NCBI RefSeq assembly: GCF_001908725.1
Contig: NZ_CP018725.1
Location: forward strand, 3,534,001-3,598,000
Origin: Xanthomonas vesicatoria ATCC 35937
GTDB taxonomy: Bacteria > Pseudomonadota > Gammaproteobacteria > Xanthomonadales > Xanthomonadaceae
Direction of reading: 5' to 3'
DNA: 64,000 nucleotides
Translations under genes and position numbers: made by a program
Shown here: piece after piece, positions 1 through 9,545 of the stretch
Numbering within the stretch: the first letter of the stretch is position 1
Layout: each line of letters opens with the position of its first letter
Notes under the pieces: generated by a model
What the model was told of the DNA's origin: nothing
What the model saw: the letters and a program-made list of their open reading frames with translations, nothing else
Database searches by the model: none

Positions 1-291
1 TCGCGCAGAGAAAAGCGAGGCTGGCGCACGATTAGCAACAGAGCCCCGTTACTCCAGGAACGTGGGTTGGAGCGACCACTTGCCCCAACCCGGCATCGCG
101 ATGCGCAGGGTGTGCTGGTGTATGAGCGCCTGGTGCCGACGGTGGTGGTCGTGCCGCATGCGGCATCGGACCCGCGATGCAGTGCGGGTCCAACCTGTGA
201 CCGGCGAGGTGCTACTGCGTGGCGATCGCCGCCACTGGCGCCCGACGCCCCACGGCACGGCGCCATTTCGGCACACGCGGAACACCACTGA
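1..291 (+). CDS. possible 3' end of an unidentified gene
   Basis: Frame 1 is open from the first base of the window to a TGA at 289-291 and would encode about 96 residues of a protein that starts outside the window. The middle part (residues about 46-60, rich in Val: LVPTVVVVPHAA) reads like protein, and third codon positions are moderately G/C-rich. The tail is Arg/Pro/Ala-rich and looks less convincing. It would converge on the endonuclease gene that ends at 334. I do not recognise the family, and the frame may be chance in G+C-rich DNA. Confidence 0.3.
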   Translation, partial: SRREKRGWRTISNRAPLLQERGLERPLAPTRHRDAQGVLVYERLVPTVVVVPHAASDPRCSAGPTCDRRGATAWRSPPLAPDAPRHGAISAHAEHH

Positions 292-333
292 AGCCGTAGC
301 GGCCCGACGCACCCTGCGTCGGGCCGATAGGTC

Positions 334-2127
334 TCAGTTGGCCAGCTGGCAGCTGGCCGGCTTGGCCGAGGTGAACAGGCCGGCGGTGGCCCATTCGGGA
401 TGGTCGACGAACGGGTTGCGGTTGCCCTGGAAGCTGAAGATCACCTGGTTGCGCGCGCGCTCGGCATCGTCCGGCGGGTCGGCCTGGTGCCAGGCCAGCA
501 AGGTGGACAACAGGCCCATGTAGGCCGACGAGGCCGAGGTCTGCACGATCCGGCTGCGGTCGTCGGTGAGTTCCAGGTCCGGCTCGGACTGGCCGGTGGC
601 CGCATCAAGGCCGCCTTCGTAGCGGATCGCCATGTACATCACCGCGCGCGCCATATCGCCCTTGCGCCGGCCCCACACCTCGAAGGTGCCGCTGTTGCCG
701 TCCGGCGTGCGGACCCAGTTGGAATTGCCCGGATAGCGCCCGCTGCCACCGCCGCTGCCGTCGTTGACCTCGGTCACCCGCTCGCCGCAGCTGCTGGTGC
801 AGGTGGCGTAAGGCTTGTTGCCGCGGTCGGCGTTGAAGGTGGTGTCGGTCAGGTACAGCATGTGGGTATCGGTGTAGGGCGCGTACGGCAGGCCGCGGTC
901 GCCGGTGGCGCTGCCGAAGCCCAGCGAGTTGGGCCAGGTGTGCTCGCGGTTGTAGGTGAGCCCGCTGCCGGTGCCGGCGCGGTCGCTGACCTTGGCGTAG
1001 CTGCGGTTGCGGTAGGCGTCCAGGATGCGGCCGCTGTTGTTGGGGTCCTCGTCGGCCATCTCCAGGATGGTCCAGGTGTTGGTGCCGGTCCCGCTGTACG
1101 GGTAGACCGTGTGGCCGCGGATGGTGGCGTTGAGCGAGCAGCGCAGCTGGCTGGGGCTGGTGGTGTTCACCCGCGAGTAGTAGCCGGTGCCGCCGCCGCT
1201 GGCGGTCGCCACGGTAAACGCGATGGATTGATTGGCCGCCGGGCTCAGCCCGCTGGCATCGCGGATGGCGCTGGCGGTGATCGCCAGGGTGCAGCGCTCG
1301 CCGCCGACCAGCGCGGTGTTGGTGGACAGGGTGAAGCGGGTACCGCTGGTCGGGTAGCTGAGCGCCACCGTACCGGAGCTGGCGCAGCGCAGCGCAAAGG
1401 CGCCCCCGCTCAGCGTCACTGCTTCGCTGAAGCCAACGCTCAGATCGCCGGCTGCCGGGAAGCCGCTCGCGCCCTGGGCGGGCGTGGTGCTGGTGATCGT
1501 CGGCGCGGCGCCGGTTTCGCCGCCACCGCCGCTGCCGTTGAAGGTCTGGCCGCGATTGCACGCGCCGAAGGTCTGCGCTGCCGAGCCCGCCCAGCTGAAG
1601 TTGGCTGCGGCACTGCCGGTACCGGTGAGTTGCAGCGAACTGCCCACCGCGCTGCTGTTGCTCTCGCTGACCGGCAGGTTCTGGCTGGTGACACCGCCCG
1701 CCGGGCCACCGCTGCCGGTGATGGCGCCTTCGTAGCTCAGGAACTGCACCAGTTGGCCACCCGGGTCCACCAGCGCCACGCCGTCGTTGGGCCCGTTCTG
1801 CACGCCGTTGCTGGCGTAGCTGACGGTGGCAATGCGCACCTGGCTGCCGCAGCTGATCAGGCTGCCGGCCGGGACCGCCGTGTTGGCATAGACGGTTGCC
1901 GCACTGGGCGCGCTGCCGTTGTACAGGTAGATGCGGTAGCCGCTCAGCGATTCGCCGGCGGTGGCCACCACTTCCACGCCTTCGCCGGTGTCGCCGGAGG
2001 CGCCTGCGTCGTCGTAATGCAGTTCATTGATGAACACCGCCGCATTGGCGGAGGTGACGGTCAGCGCAAACGCGCAGGCCAGGGGAAGGGTGCAACGCAG
2101 CGATACAGCACGGGACGGCAACCTCAT
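334..2127 (-). CDS. secreted endonuclease I family nuclease with lamin-tail domain
   Basis: Predicted extracellular nuclease of 597 residues. The first ~26 residues form a Sec signal peptide (basic start, hydrophobic core, cut after TSANA). Residues ~27-165 resemble a lamin-tail (LTD) domain, beginning FINELHYDDAG. Residues ~200-300 look like a bacterial Ig-like domain (PTITSTTPAQGASGF, then SVGFSEAV). The C-terminal half is an endonuclease I (EndA/NucM) domain with the conserved YNREHTWPNS motif near residue 395, whose His is the catalytic residue in the family. The start at 2127 follows a good ribosome site (CAAGGAGCTG) and is the only one that places the signal peptide at the N-terminus. 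Likely role: degrading external DNA or RNA for nutrition or to escape DNA traps. Confidence 0.88.
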   Translation of the reverse strand: MRLPSRAVSLRCTLPLACAFALTVTSANAAVFINELHYDDAGASGDTGEGVEVVATAGESLSGYRIYLYNGSAPSAATVYANTAVPAGSLISCGSQVRIATVSYASNGVQNGPNDGVALVDPGGQLVQFLSYEGAITGSGGPAGGVTSQNLPVSESNSSAVGSSLQLTGTGSAAANFSWAGSAAQTFGACNRGQTFNGSGGGGETGAAPTITSTTPAQGASGFPAAGDLSVGFSEAVTLSGGAFALRCASSGTVALSYPTSGTRFTLSTNTALVGGERCTLAITASAIRDASGLSPAANQSIAFTVATASGGGTGYYSRVNTTSPSQLRCSLNATIRGHTVYPYSGTGTNTWTILEMADEDPNNSGRILDAYRNRSYAKVSDRAGTGSGLTYNREHTWPNSLGFGSATGDRGLPYAPYTDTHMLYLTDTTFNADRGNKPYATCTSSCGERVTEVNDGSGGGSGRYPGNSNWVRTPDGNSGTFEVWGRRKGDMARAVMYMAIRYEGGLDAATGQSEPDLELTDDRSRIVQTSASSAYMGLLSTLLAWHQADPPDDAERARNQVIFSFQGNRNPFVDHPEWATAGLFTSAKPASCQLAN

Positions 2128-2404
2128 CGACAGCTCCTTGTGATCGGGGAATGCGTTCCCGACTGTAGAGGCTGCGCATGACAAGTGATGGAACCTGGTT
2201 CCATTTTTAGAGCGAGTGGCGCCCGGGCGGCAGTGGCCTCGGATCGGCAAATGGATGGTCGCCTGCAGCCAGTGACGGCACCCGCGCACGGTGTCCGTCT
2301 TCCTTCGTGCGATCCCCGCCCGGCCGACAACGGTTCGCTGCGTTCTGCCGCCGCCGCCCGGCCTCCGAAGGAGACCAGCCGAAGAAAAAATTTTGCGTCC
2401 GGCC

Positions 2405-2432
2405 CTTGAAACCCGCCCGCGCAGCACAATCT
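2405..2432 (+). promoter_or_regulatory. candidate heat-shock (sigma-32) promoter of groESL
   Basis: A CTTGAAA box at 2405-2411 matches the sigma-32 -35 consensus exactly. It is followed after 13 bases by CACAATCT (2425-2432), a weak match to the CCCATNT-type -10 element. It lies 43 bases upstream of the CIRCE-like operator and about 120 bases before groES. The assignment is inference, and the -10 match is poor. Confidence 0.35.
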
Positions 2433-2474
2433 CTGGCCCGCACCCGCTCTGTCGGGTTTTTTCCGCGCGCTGTG

Positions 2475-2501
2475 CTGGCAGTCGTCACATACGAGTGCTA
2501 A
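2475..2501 (+). promoter_or_regulatory. CIRCE-like HrcA operator upstream of groES
   Basis: The right arm GAGTGCTAA (2493-2501) is a perfect CIRCE half-site. Nine bases to its left is CTGGCAGTC (2475-2483), which matches 6 of 9 positions of the CIRCE left arm TTAGCACTC. The spacing is canonical and the site lies 50 bases before the groES start, so HrcA repression of groESL is expected. The left arm is degenerate. Confidence 0.75.
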
Positions 2502-2551
2502 CATCGCCGATAATTTCCAGGCCAATCAATCACTTAAGAGGGTCTTTCTCT

Positions 2552-2839
2552 ATGAGCATCAAGCCGCTTCACGACCGCGTTGTAGTCAAGCCGATCGAAG
2601 CCGACGAAGTTTCCGCCGGCGGCATCGTGATCCCGGACTCCGCCAAGGAAAAGTCCACCAAGGGTGAAGTCGTCGCCATCGGCGCCGGCAAGCCCCTGGA
2701 CAACGGCAGCCTGCGCGCGCCGGTGGTCAAGGTCGGCGACAAGGTCATCTACGGCCAGTACGCCGGCAGCAGCTACAAGTCCGAAGGCGTCGAGTACAAG
2801 GTGCTGCGCGAAGACGACATTCTGGCCGTCATCGGCTGA
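2552..2839 (+). CDS. groES: co-chaperonin GroES
   Basis: Ten-kDa co-chaperonin of 95 residues, the normal length. It forms the heptameric lid of the GroEL cage in the cytoplasm. The N-terminus [14 protein letters not shown] and the mobile-loop segment around [19 protein letters not shown] are typical. Translation starts at the ATG after AAGAGGGTCTTTCTCT. It is the first gene of a groESL operon controlled by the CIRCE-like site upstream. A 146-base spacer with an inverted repeat separates it from groEL. Confidence 0.98.
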
Positions 2840-2861
2840 TCAGGCGCTATGCGCCGGGAAT

Positions 2862-4626
<1,765 letters not shown>

Positions 4627-4654
4627 TCCAGCCCCATCGGTTGTCTGTTTGACG

Positions 4655-4684
4655 AAAAACCCCGCCGAACGGCGGGGTTTTTTT
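4655..4684 (+). terminator. rho-independent terminator of groESL
   Basis: The perfect stem CCCCGCC/GGCGGGG with loop GAAC is preceded by A5 and followed by T7, starting 29 bases after the groEL stop. The A and T runs on both sides make it potentially bidirectional, so it could also end the minus-strand xopX transcript arriving from the right. Confidence 0.92.
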
Positions 4685-4735
4685 GTGCCGAGCAAGCCGC
4701 ATCATGCAACGCCGCACATGCTGCCGGGCATGCGA

Positions 4736-6856
4736 TCAACGAAGCGGCGATGGAGCCTGCGTGATGGCGTCGTCGCTGCTCGACCCTGCGTCGGTACCGT
4801 CGCTCGTCCCCGGAGAAGCCCGCTCCACGGCGTGCTCGGTCTCCTCTTCGATCTCGGTGATGGTGACGCTGCTGCCGGGTCCGGCCTGTGCTGTTTCGCC
4901 AGCTTCCCGGATCACGTGCAGGGTGGACTCTCCCGCCGTCTGCAAATATTGATCCAACTGTTCCGGCGTCAGGCTCGTGACATACGCGAGCGTGGTCCGC
5001 GACCTCTCCTGCAGCTCTTCTGCAGAGGAGGGAACACTGGTTGCCAACGGCGTGCCATCCGGTCCGGTGAATATGCGGCCAAGCTGCCCCCCGCCCCAGT
5101 TCATCGCCAGCTCCGCACCGCGCGCCAGGGGGCCCGGCATCGTCATCGACATCAGCGTCATGACCACGCCAGCGTAGTAGGGCGATGAGGACGATGCTTC
5201 GATCAGACTCTGGTCGGCGAAGGATTTGGACAGCTTTTCAACACCGAGCGCAAGCGCCATGACCATGCTGCCCGAGCACATGGCCTTGAAGCGCTCCATC
5301 GCGTCCTGGCGGGTCGCATGCTTGTTGAAAACCGACTGCAGCATCACCGTCGTCACGACGGCGGAGTCGGCAAGCAGGTCGACCGTGCCGATCCGATCTG
5401 GCTGGATCAGGTAGACGGTCAGCGCGGTGACCCCGATACCCAGCATGGCCATGGGCAGTTTCGCGTAGACATCGTGGTTGGCCACCTGGCGCGGAATTGC
5501 CGATGGCTGGTCTTGATCGACCTGAAGAGCGGTATTCAGTCGTTTGCTGCACTGGTCGAGCATTTCCAGCAGATGGGTGCATTGGGCGTTGAGCGTGCGG
5601 GTGAGCTCGTGTCCTTCGCTCGGGTCGGTAAAGCGGCGACGCGCCTGTTGGAACGCATCGTGGCCATTCTGCAGCGCAGCGCAAAGACCATTGAGTTCAT
5701 TGCGCAGCTGCGCGCTGATCTGCCCCGGTGTCAGGCGCGTGCGCAATCGCTCCGCCTGCGTGTGGAAGCCTGCCCGTTGCGCAATGTCCGCCCCCAGATG
5801 CGACACCCGGCTCTGCAGCCGATTGCCGAGTGCATTGATGCTGTTCCACAGGAACGGGGTAATCACTATCGCGGCGCAGGCCGTGGAGGCGGCCGCGGCG
5901 AACCCCAGATTGTTTTCTACAGCTTCGGCCTGATGCCGCATGGAAGGGTTGCCGAACTTCTTGGGAAGTTCGGTGGTGAGGAATAGCCCATTCAGCAGGA
6001 TGGCGTAGAAGTGCATTTCGTTGGCATCGCGCCCCAGCTGACCGCCCATCATCGGGAACGGTAGCCCATCGGCGGTCGGCCGCAGGGCCGATGCCGAGAG
6101 CGTCATCACGCCCCTGGTTGCTGCAGCGATGCTGTAGGCAAAGGTCTTGGCCTGATTGGCCAGCAGCGGGCTGGGCACCACCAGCGGCCAGAGGTTGACC
6201 AGATTGACCAGCGACTTCAGCGCGCGCCCGGTTGCCGGTGTCCCCTGTTCCAGCGGTTGCAGCGCGTCTTCCACCGCCTTGATGTCGCCAAGCAGCTGCT
6301 TGCGGAAACGCGCCTCTAGGTCGGGTGCAGCCTCGATGACGGTACGCAGCCGGGTGATCTGCTCCCGGCACGCGGCAAGGCTGCGTGGCGCGCTTTGCTC
6401 CGGGTCGGTGTGGCGCACCATGCGCAGAAATGCCGGATCGTCCGCATGGATCTGCAGCATGGTGCGCAGGTCCGTCAGCGACCAGAGATTGGATGCCGCA
6501 TTCCGTAGCGTCCCGGAGAGTTGCAGCGCCCCCTCGGTCAAACCGGAGGCTGCTTTGCGAAACAGAGAACTGGGCGCATGCGCTGTAGGCGACCTGGTCT
6601 GCAGCGTGGTGTCTTGGTGCTGTGCCGCATCACTGGGTATGTCTGCTTCGGCGCTCTCGATGTCGGAGCGAGCGGCTGGCGACGAGGGCCTGCTTGCGCG
6701 CTTGGGGAGCACGCTAAATCTTGGATCGACGTGGAGTTGGGGTGCCGCATCGTGGGACGTCGGTGGCGATGTCGCCGGGGCCGTTTCCTGTGGGATTTGC
6801 TCGCGTAGCCGGCTGTCAGACGCAGCCGCCGCTTGATTCGTTTGCTTGACGTGCAT
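4736..6856 (-). CDS. xopX: XopX-family type III effector (groEL-proximal copy)
   Basis: Protein of 706 residues that I recognise as the Xanthomonas XopX effector, whose gene lies beside groEL in several Xanthomonas genomes. The first ~100 residues are hydrophilic, Ser/Pro/Ala-rich and disordered, as expected for a type III secretion signal. From about residue 115 (ASNLWSLTDLRTMLQ) it aligns almost continuously with the neighbouring copy, sharing for example PSPLLANQAKTFA and ATSVPSSAEELQE. Several hydrophobic stretches occur (around residues 310-330 and 475-510). XopX is known to contribute to virulence and suppression of plant immunity; its biochemical activity is not established. The start follows CCAAGGAATCTCCC. 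I found no correctly spaced PIP box upstream. Confidence 0.9.
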   Translation of the reverse strand: MHVKQTNQAAAASDSRLREQIPQETAPATSPPTSHDAAPQLHVDPRFSVLPKRASRPSSPAARSDIESAEADIPSDAAQHQDTTLQTRSPTAHAPSSLFRKAASGLTEGALQLSGTLRNAASNLWSLTDLRTMLQIHADDPAFLRMVRHTDPEQSAPRSLAACREQITRLRTVIEAAPDLEARFRKQLLGDIKAVEDALQPLEQGTPATGRALKSLVNLVNLWPLVVPSPLLANQAKTFAYSIAAATRGVMTLSASALRPTADGLPFPMMGGQLGRDANEMHFYAILLNGLFLTTELPKKFGNPSMRHQAEAVENNLGFAAAASTACAAIVITPFLWNSINALGNRLQSRVSHLGADIAQRAGFHTQAERLRTRLTPGQISAQLRNELNGLCAALQNGHDAFQQARRRFTDPSEGHELTRTLNAQCTHLLEMLDQCSKRLNTALQVDQDQPSAIPRQVANHDVYAKLPMAMLGIGVTALTVYLIQPDRIGTVDLLADSAVVTTVMLQSVFNKHATRQDAMERFKAMCSGSMVMALALGVEKLSKSFADQSLIEASSSSPYYAGVVMTLMSMTMPGPLARGAELAMNWGGGQLGRIFTGPDGTPLATSVPSSAEELQERSRTTLAYVTSLTPEQLDQYLQTAGESTLHVIREAGETAQAGPGSSVTITEIEEETEHAVERASPGTSDGTDAGSSSDDAITQAPSPLR

Positions 6857-7053
6857 GGGAGATTCCTTGGCGCTATTGGGGGATGTAGATCGGTCCGGTC
6901 AGCGAAGGACCATCATCGATAAACCAGGGTGCTAAGCAGAGCCTTTGGAATGTTGCGTGTCGATCCGCAGCGGTTCAGTGCTGTGGTGACTGACGTGCCT
7001 GCCATGGCATCGGGGGCCGTGGACTTAGAGCGGCTAACAAGACGACTGCTCGG

Positions 7054-7080
7054 CCACCAGGCGGGCGCGGTCGGTGCTCG
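7054..7080. repeat. 27-base dispersed repeat, copy 1
   Basis: A 27-base stretch beginning CCACCAGGCGGGCGC matches positions 51467-51493 at 26 of 27 bases. Both copies are intergenic: this one lies just beyond the end of the distal xopX, the other just beyond the XVIPCD lipase gene. No gene family explains it. Confidence 0.5.
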
Positions 7081-7091
7081 GAACCAGCATG

Positions 7092-9117
7092 TCACTTGTA
7101 CGCTCCGAGCCTGGGCGCGCCGGGTTGGCTGTCTTCGACCTCGGTGATCGTGACGCTGCTGCTGGACCCGGCCTGCGCCGCTTCGCCCGCTTCCTGGATC
7201 GCTTGCAGGATGGACTCTCCCGCGATCTGCTCATACTTATCCCGCTGTTCCGGTGTCAGGCTAAACAGATACGCCAACGTGGTCCGCGAGTTCTCCTGCA
7301 GTTCTTCTGCAGAAGAGGGAACACTGGTTGCCAGCGGTGTGCCATCCGGTCCGGTGAACATGCGGCCAAGCTGGCGTCCTCCCCAGTTCATCGCCAGCTC
7401 CGCACCGCGTGCGATCGGGCCCGGCATCGTTACCGCCATCAGCGACATGATGGCTCCTGCATAAAATTGCGCGTTAGGCGAGGACTCAATCAAGCTTTTG
7501 TCGGTGAGCGTCTTGGACAATTTCTCTGCGCCCAGTGCAAGGGCAATGACCATGCTGCCACCGCACATGGCCTTGAAGCGGTCCATTGCGTCTTGCCGCG
7601 TGGCCTGTTTGTTCCATGCCGACTGCGCCATCACCGCTGTCACGATGCAGGTGTCGCTGAGCAGGTTGATTGTGCCCAACCGATCCGGTTGGACAAGGTA
7701 GATGGTCGAGCCGGTCACCGCAGTTGCCAGTACCATCAATGCCACCTTGGAGGAGACATCCTGGTTGGGGATTCCGCGCGGAATACTCGGCGTCTGGTCG
7801 CCATCCAGATGCAATACGCTCGCAAGCCGTTTGCTGCACCTGTCCAGCGTTTCCAACAAATGCGTGCATTGCGCATTCACCGTTCTCGTGAGTTCCCGCC
7901 CTCCGTCCTGATTGACGAAGCTGCGGCGCGCCTGCTGAAAGGTCTCGCAGGAGGCGTCCAGCTGTTCGCGGATGTTCTGGAGCTGCAAGCGGAGTTCTGC
8001 ATTGATTTGAGCAGGTGTCAGTCGGGCGCGTAGTTGCTGCGCCTGGTTGTTCAGGCCCGTTGCCTGCGCTGCGGCCGCGCCCAGGCGTGCGGTTTTGTCC
8101 AGCAGACTATTGCCGAGCTTACTGAGGCTGTTCCACAGGAATGGGGTCAGCATGATGGCCGTGAAGCTCACCGAAATGCCTGCGGCATAGCCCATATTTT
8201 GGCTGACCGCCTCAGCGTTTTTGCGCAACGTCGGATCGCCGAATTTCTTCGGAAGTTCGGTAGTGAGGAACAGCGTGTTGATTAGTACGTTGTAGAGATG
8301 CATTTCGTTCGCGTCGCGGCCTAGCTGACCTCCGGCGAGCGGAAACGGCAAGCCGTCAGCACTGGGGCGTAACGCTGCGGCCGACATACCGAGCACCCCC
8401 TTGGTGGCGGTGGACATCGTGAATGCGAAGGTTTTGGCTTGATTGGCCATCAGCGGGCTGGGAACCACGATCGGCCAGAAATTGATGAGGTTGCCAATCG
8501 ATTTCAGTGCGCGTGAGGCGACCGGTGTGGTGTGATCGAGCGGATGCAGGGCCTTCAGCACCTCCTTGACGTCGCCCAGTAGCTGGTTGCGCTGATGTGG
8601 TGCAAGCCCCTCTGCAGTTTCGATGAGCCGGCCTAGTTCCTGCATCTGCTGGCGGCAGGACGACAAAGTATGTGGCGCCAGTTGTTCCGGATCGTCGCCC
8701 TTTAGGACTGCCAGAAACGCGGGATCGTCTGCATTGATCTGCAGCATGGTGCGCAGGTCCATCAGCGACCAGAGATCGGATGCCCCTTTGGATAGCGCAC
8801 CGTAAGCATGCTGGGCGCCGCTTGCCAACGCAGCGTTTGCGCGCGCGGCAAGTGTCGCGGCAGTGGACTGGCCGGAGGCGCGTTCCGGTGACTGCCGCTG
8901 CATGTCAGGGGCGTGCGATGCCGTTGGCGAGGAGCCGTGCATGGAGTTGGAAGTTGACGCGTTCGAACGGCTGCGTGGAGTGAGCGCCGACAAGCTGGGG
9001 TTGACCGGTGTGCGCATCGGCGATGTAGGGGGGGGCAACGTCCACTACGGGAGGGGTGTCCGCATGTGATAAAGCGAGAGAAGAGGGTCCTGTGGCTTGC
9101 GGCGTCTTGATCTCCAT
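7092..9117 (-). CDS. xopX: XopX-family type III effector (distal copy), frame broken by a C8 tract
   Basis: Paralogue of the groEL-proximal XopX. The main frame (7092-9038) encodes about 645 residues homologous to XopX, but its only upstream start is a TTG (9038) immediately before a run of eight C (9028-9035). The expected start, ATG at 9117, has a good ribosome site (AAGGAAACCATCC) like that of the other copy and begins MEIKTPQATGPSS. That frame reads into VVDVAPP and then leaves the XopX frame at the C tract. Removing one C (or adding two) would join the two parts into a 674-residue protein. As written, the gene would be silent or start late without its N-terminal secretion signal. A reversible slippage switch, a fixed mutation and a sequencing error are all possible. 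Confidence 0.8.
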
Positions 9118-9545
9118 GGATGGTTTCCTTGATGGGGGAATGTCCAGCTCGAAACAGCTGGCGCGCGTGATCATCCGAACAAGCGTGCCCGGCCCGTACA
9201 GCGCGGTGCGAAGTGCTGCACTGCGAGAAGAACAGACGGCCACGAGACAACGGCAACTTGTGACTGCGTGGCATGTTTCAGGTCGCCACTTGCGCATGGT
9301 CGAGTGCGCTCGGGCCGCGTCAGCCGCCGCGGGGACGGCGCCAAGTCTCTGGATTTGCAATGAACGTCACGGTTTTTAACTGCGTGTTGACACCGATGTC
9401 ATCGCAGCCTTAGCGTCACTCGGCAGGCGTTTGCGCCGAGCGGTCGGGGGGCCATCGGACAAGGGGCGGCGGTGCATGCATCGCTGGCAGACGTCGTTGC
9501 AATGCACTGCCACGCCGGCCGCGTCCGGCTTCTCCCGGGGACCTT
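9118..9545. other. divergent intergenic region, no gene seen
   Basis: A 428-base spacer between the divergently transcribed distal xopX and the TonB-dependent receptor. It should hold both promoters. I looked for paired TTCG-type half-sites 15 bases apart (PIP box) on the xopX side and found only TTCG words with wrong spacing. Confidence 0.5.

Noticed and set aside
9118..9545. PIP box (TTCG-N15-TTCG) for the distal xopX
   Set aside because: TTCG-type words are present, but with spacings of 21 or other lengths; none has the 15-base gap.
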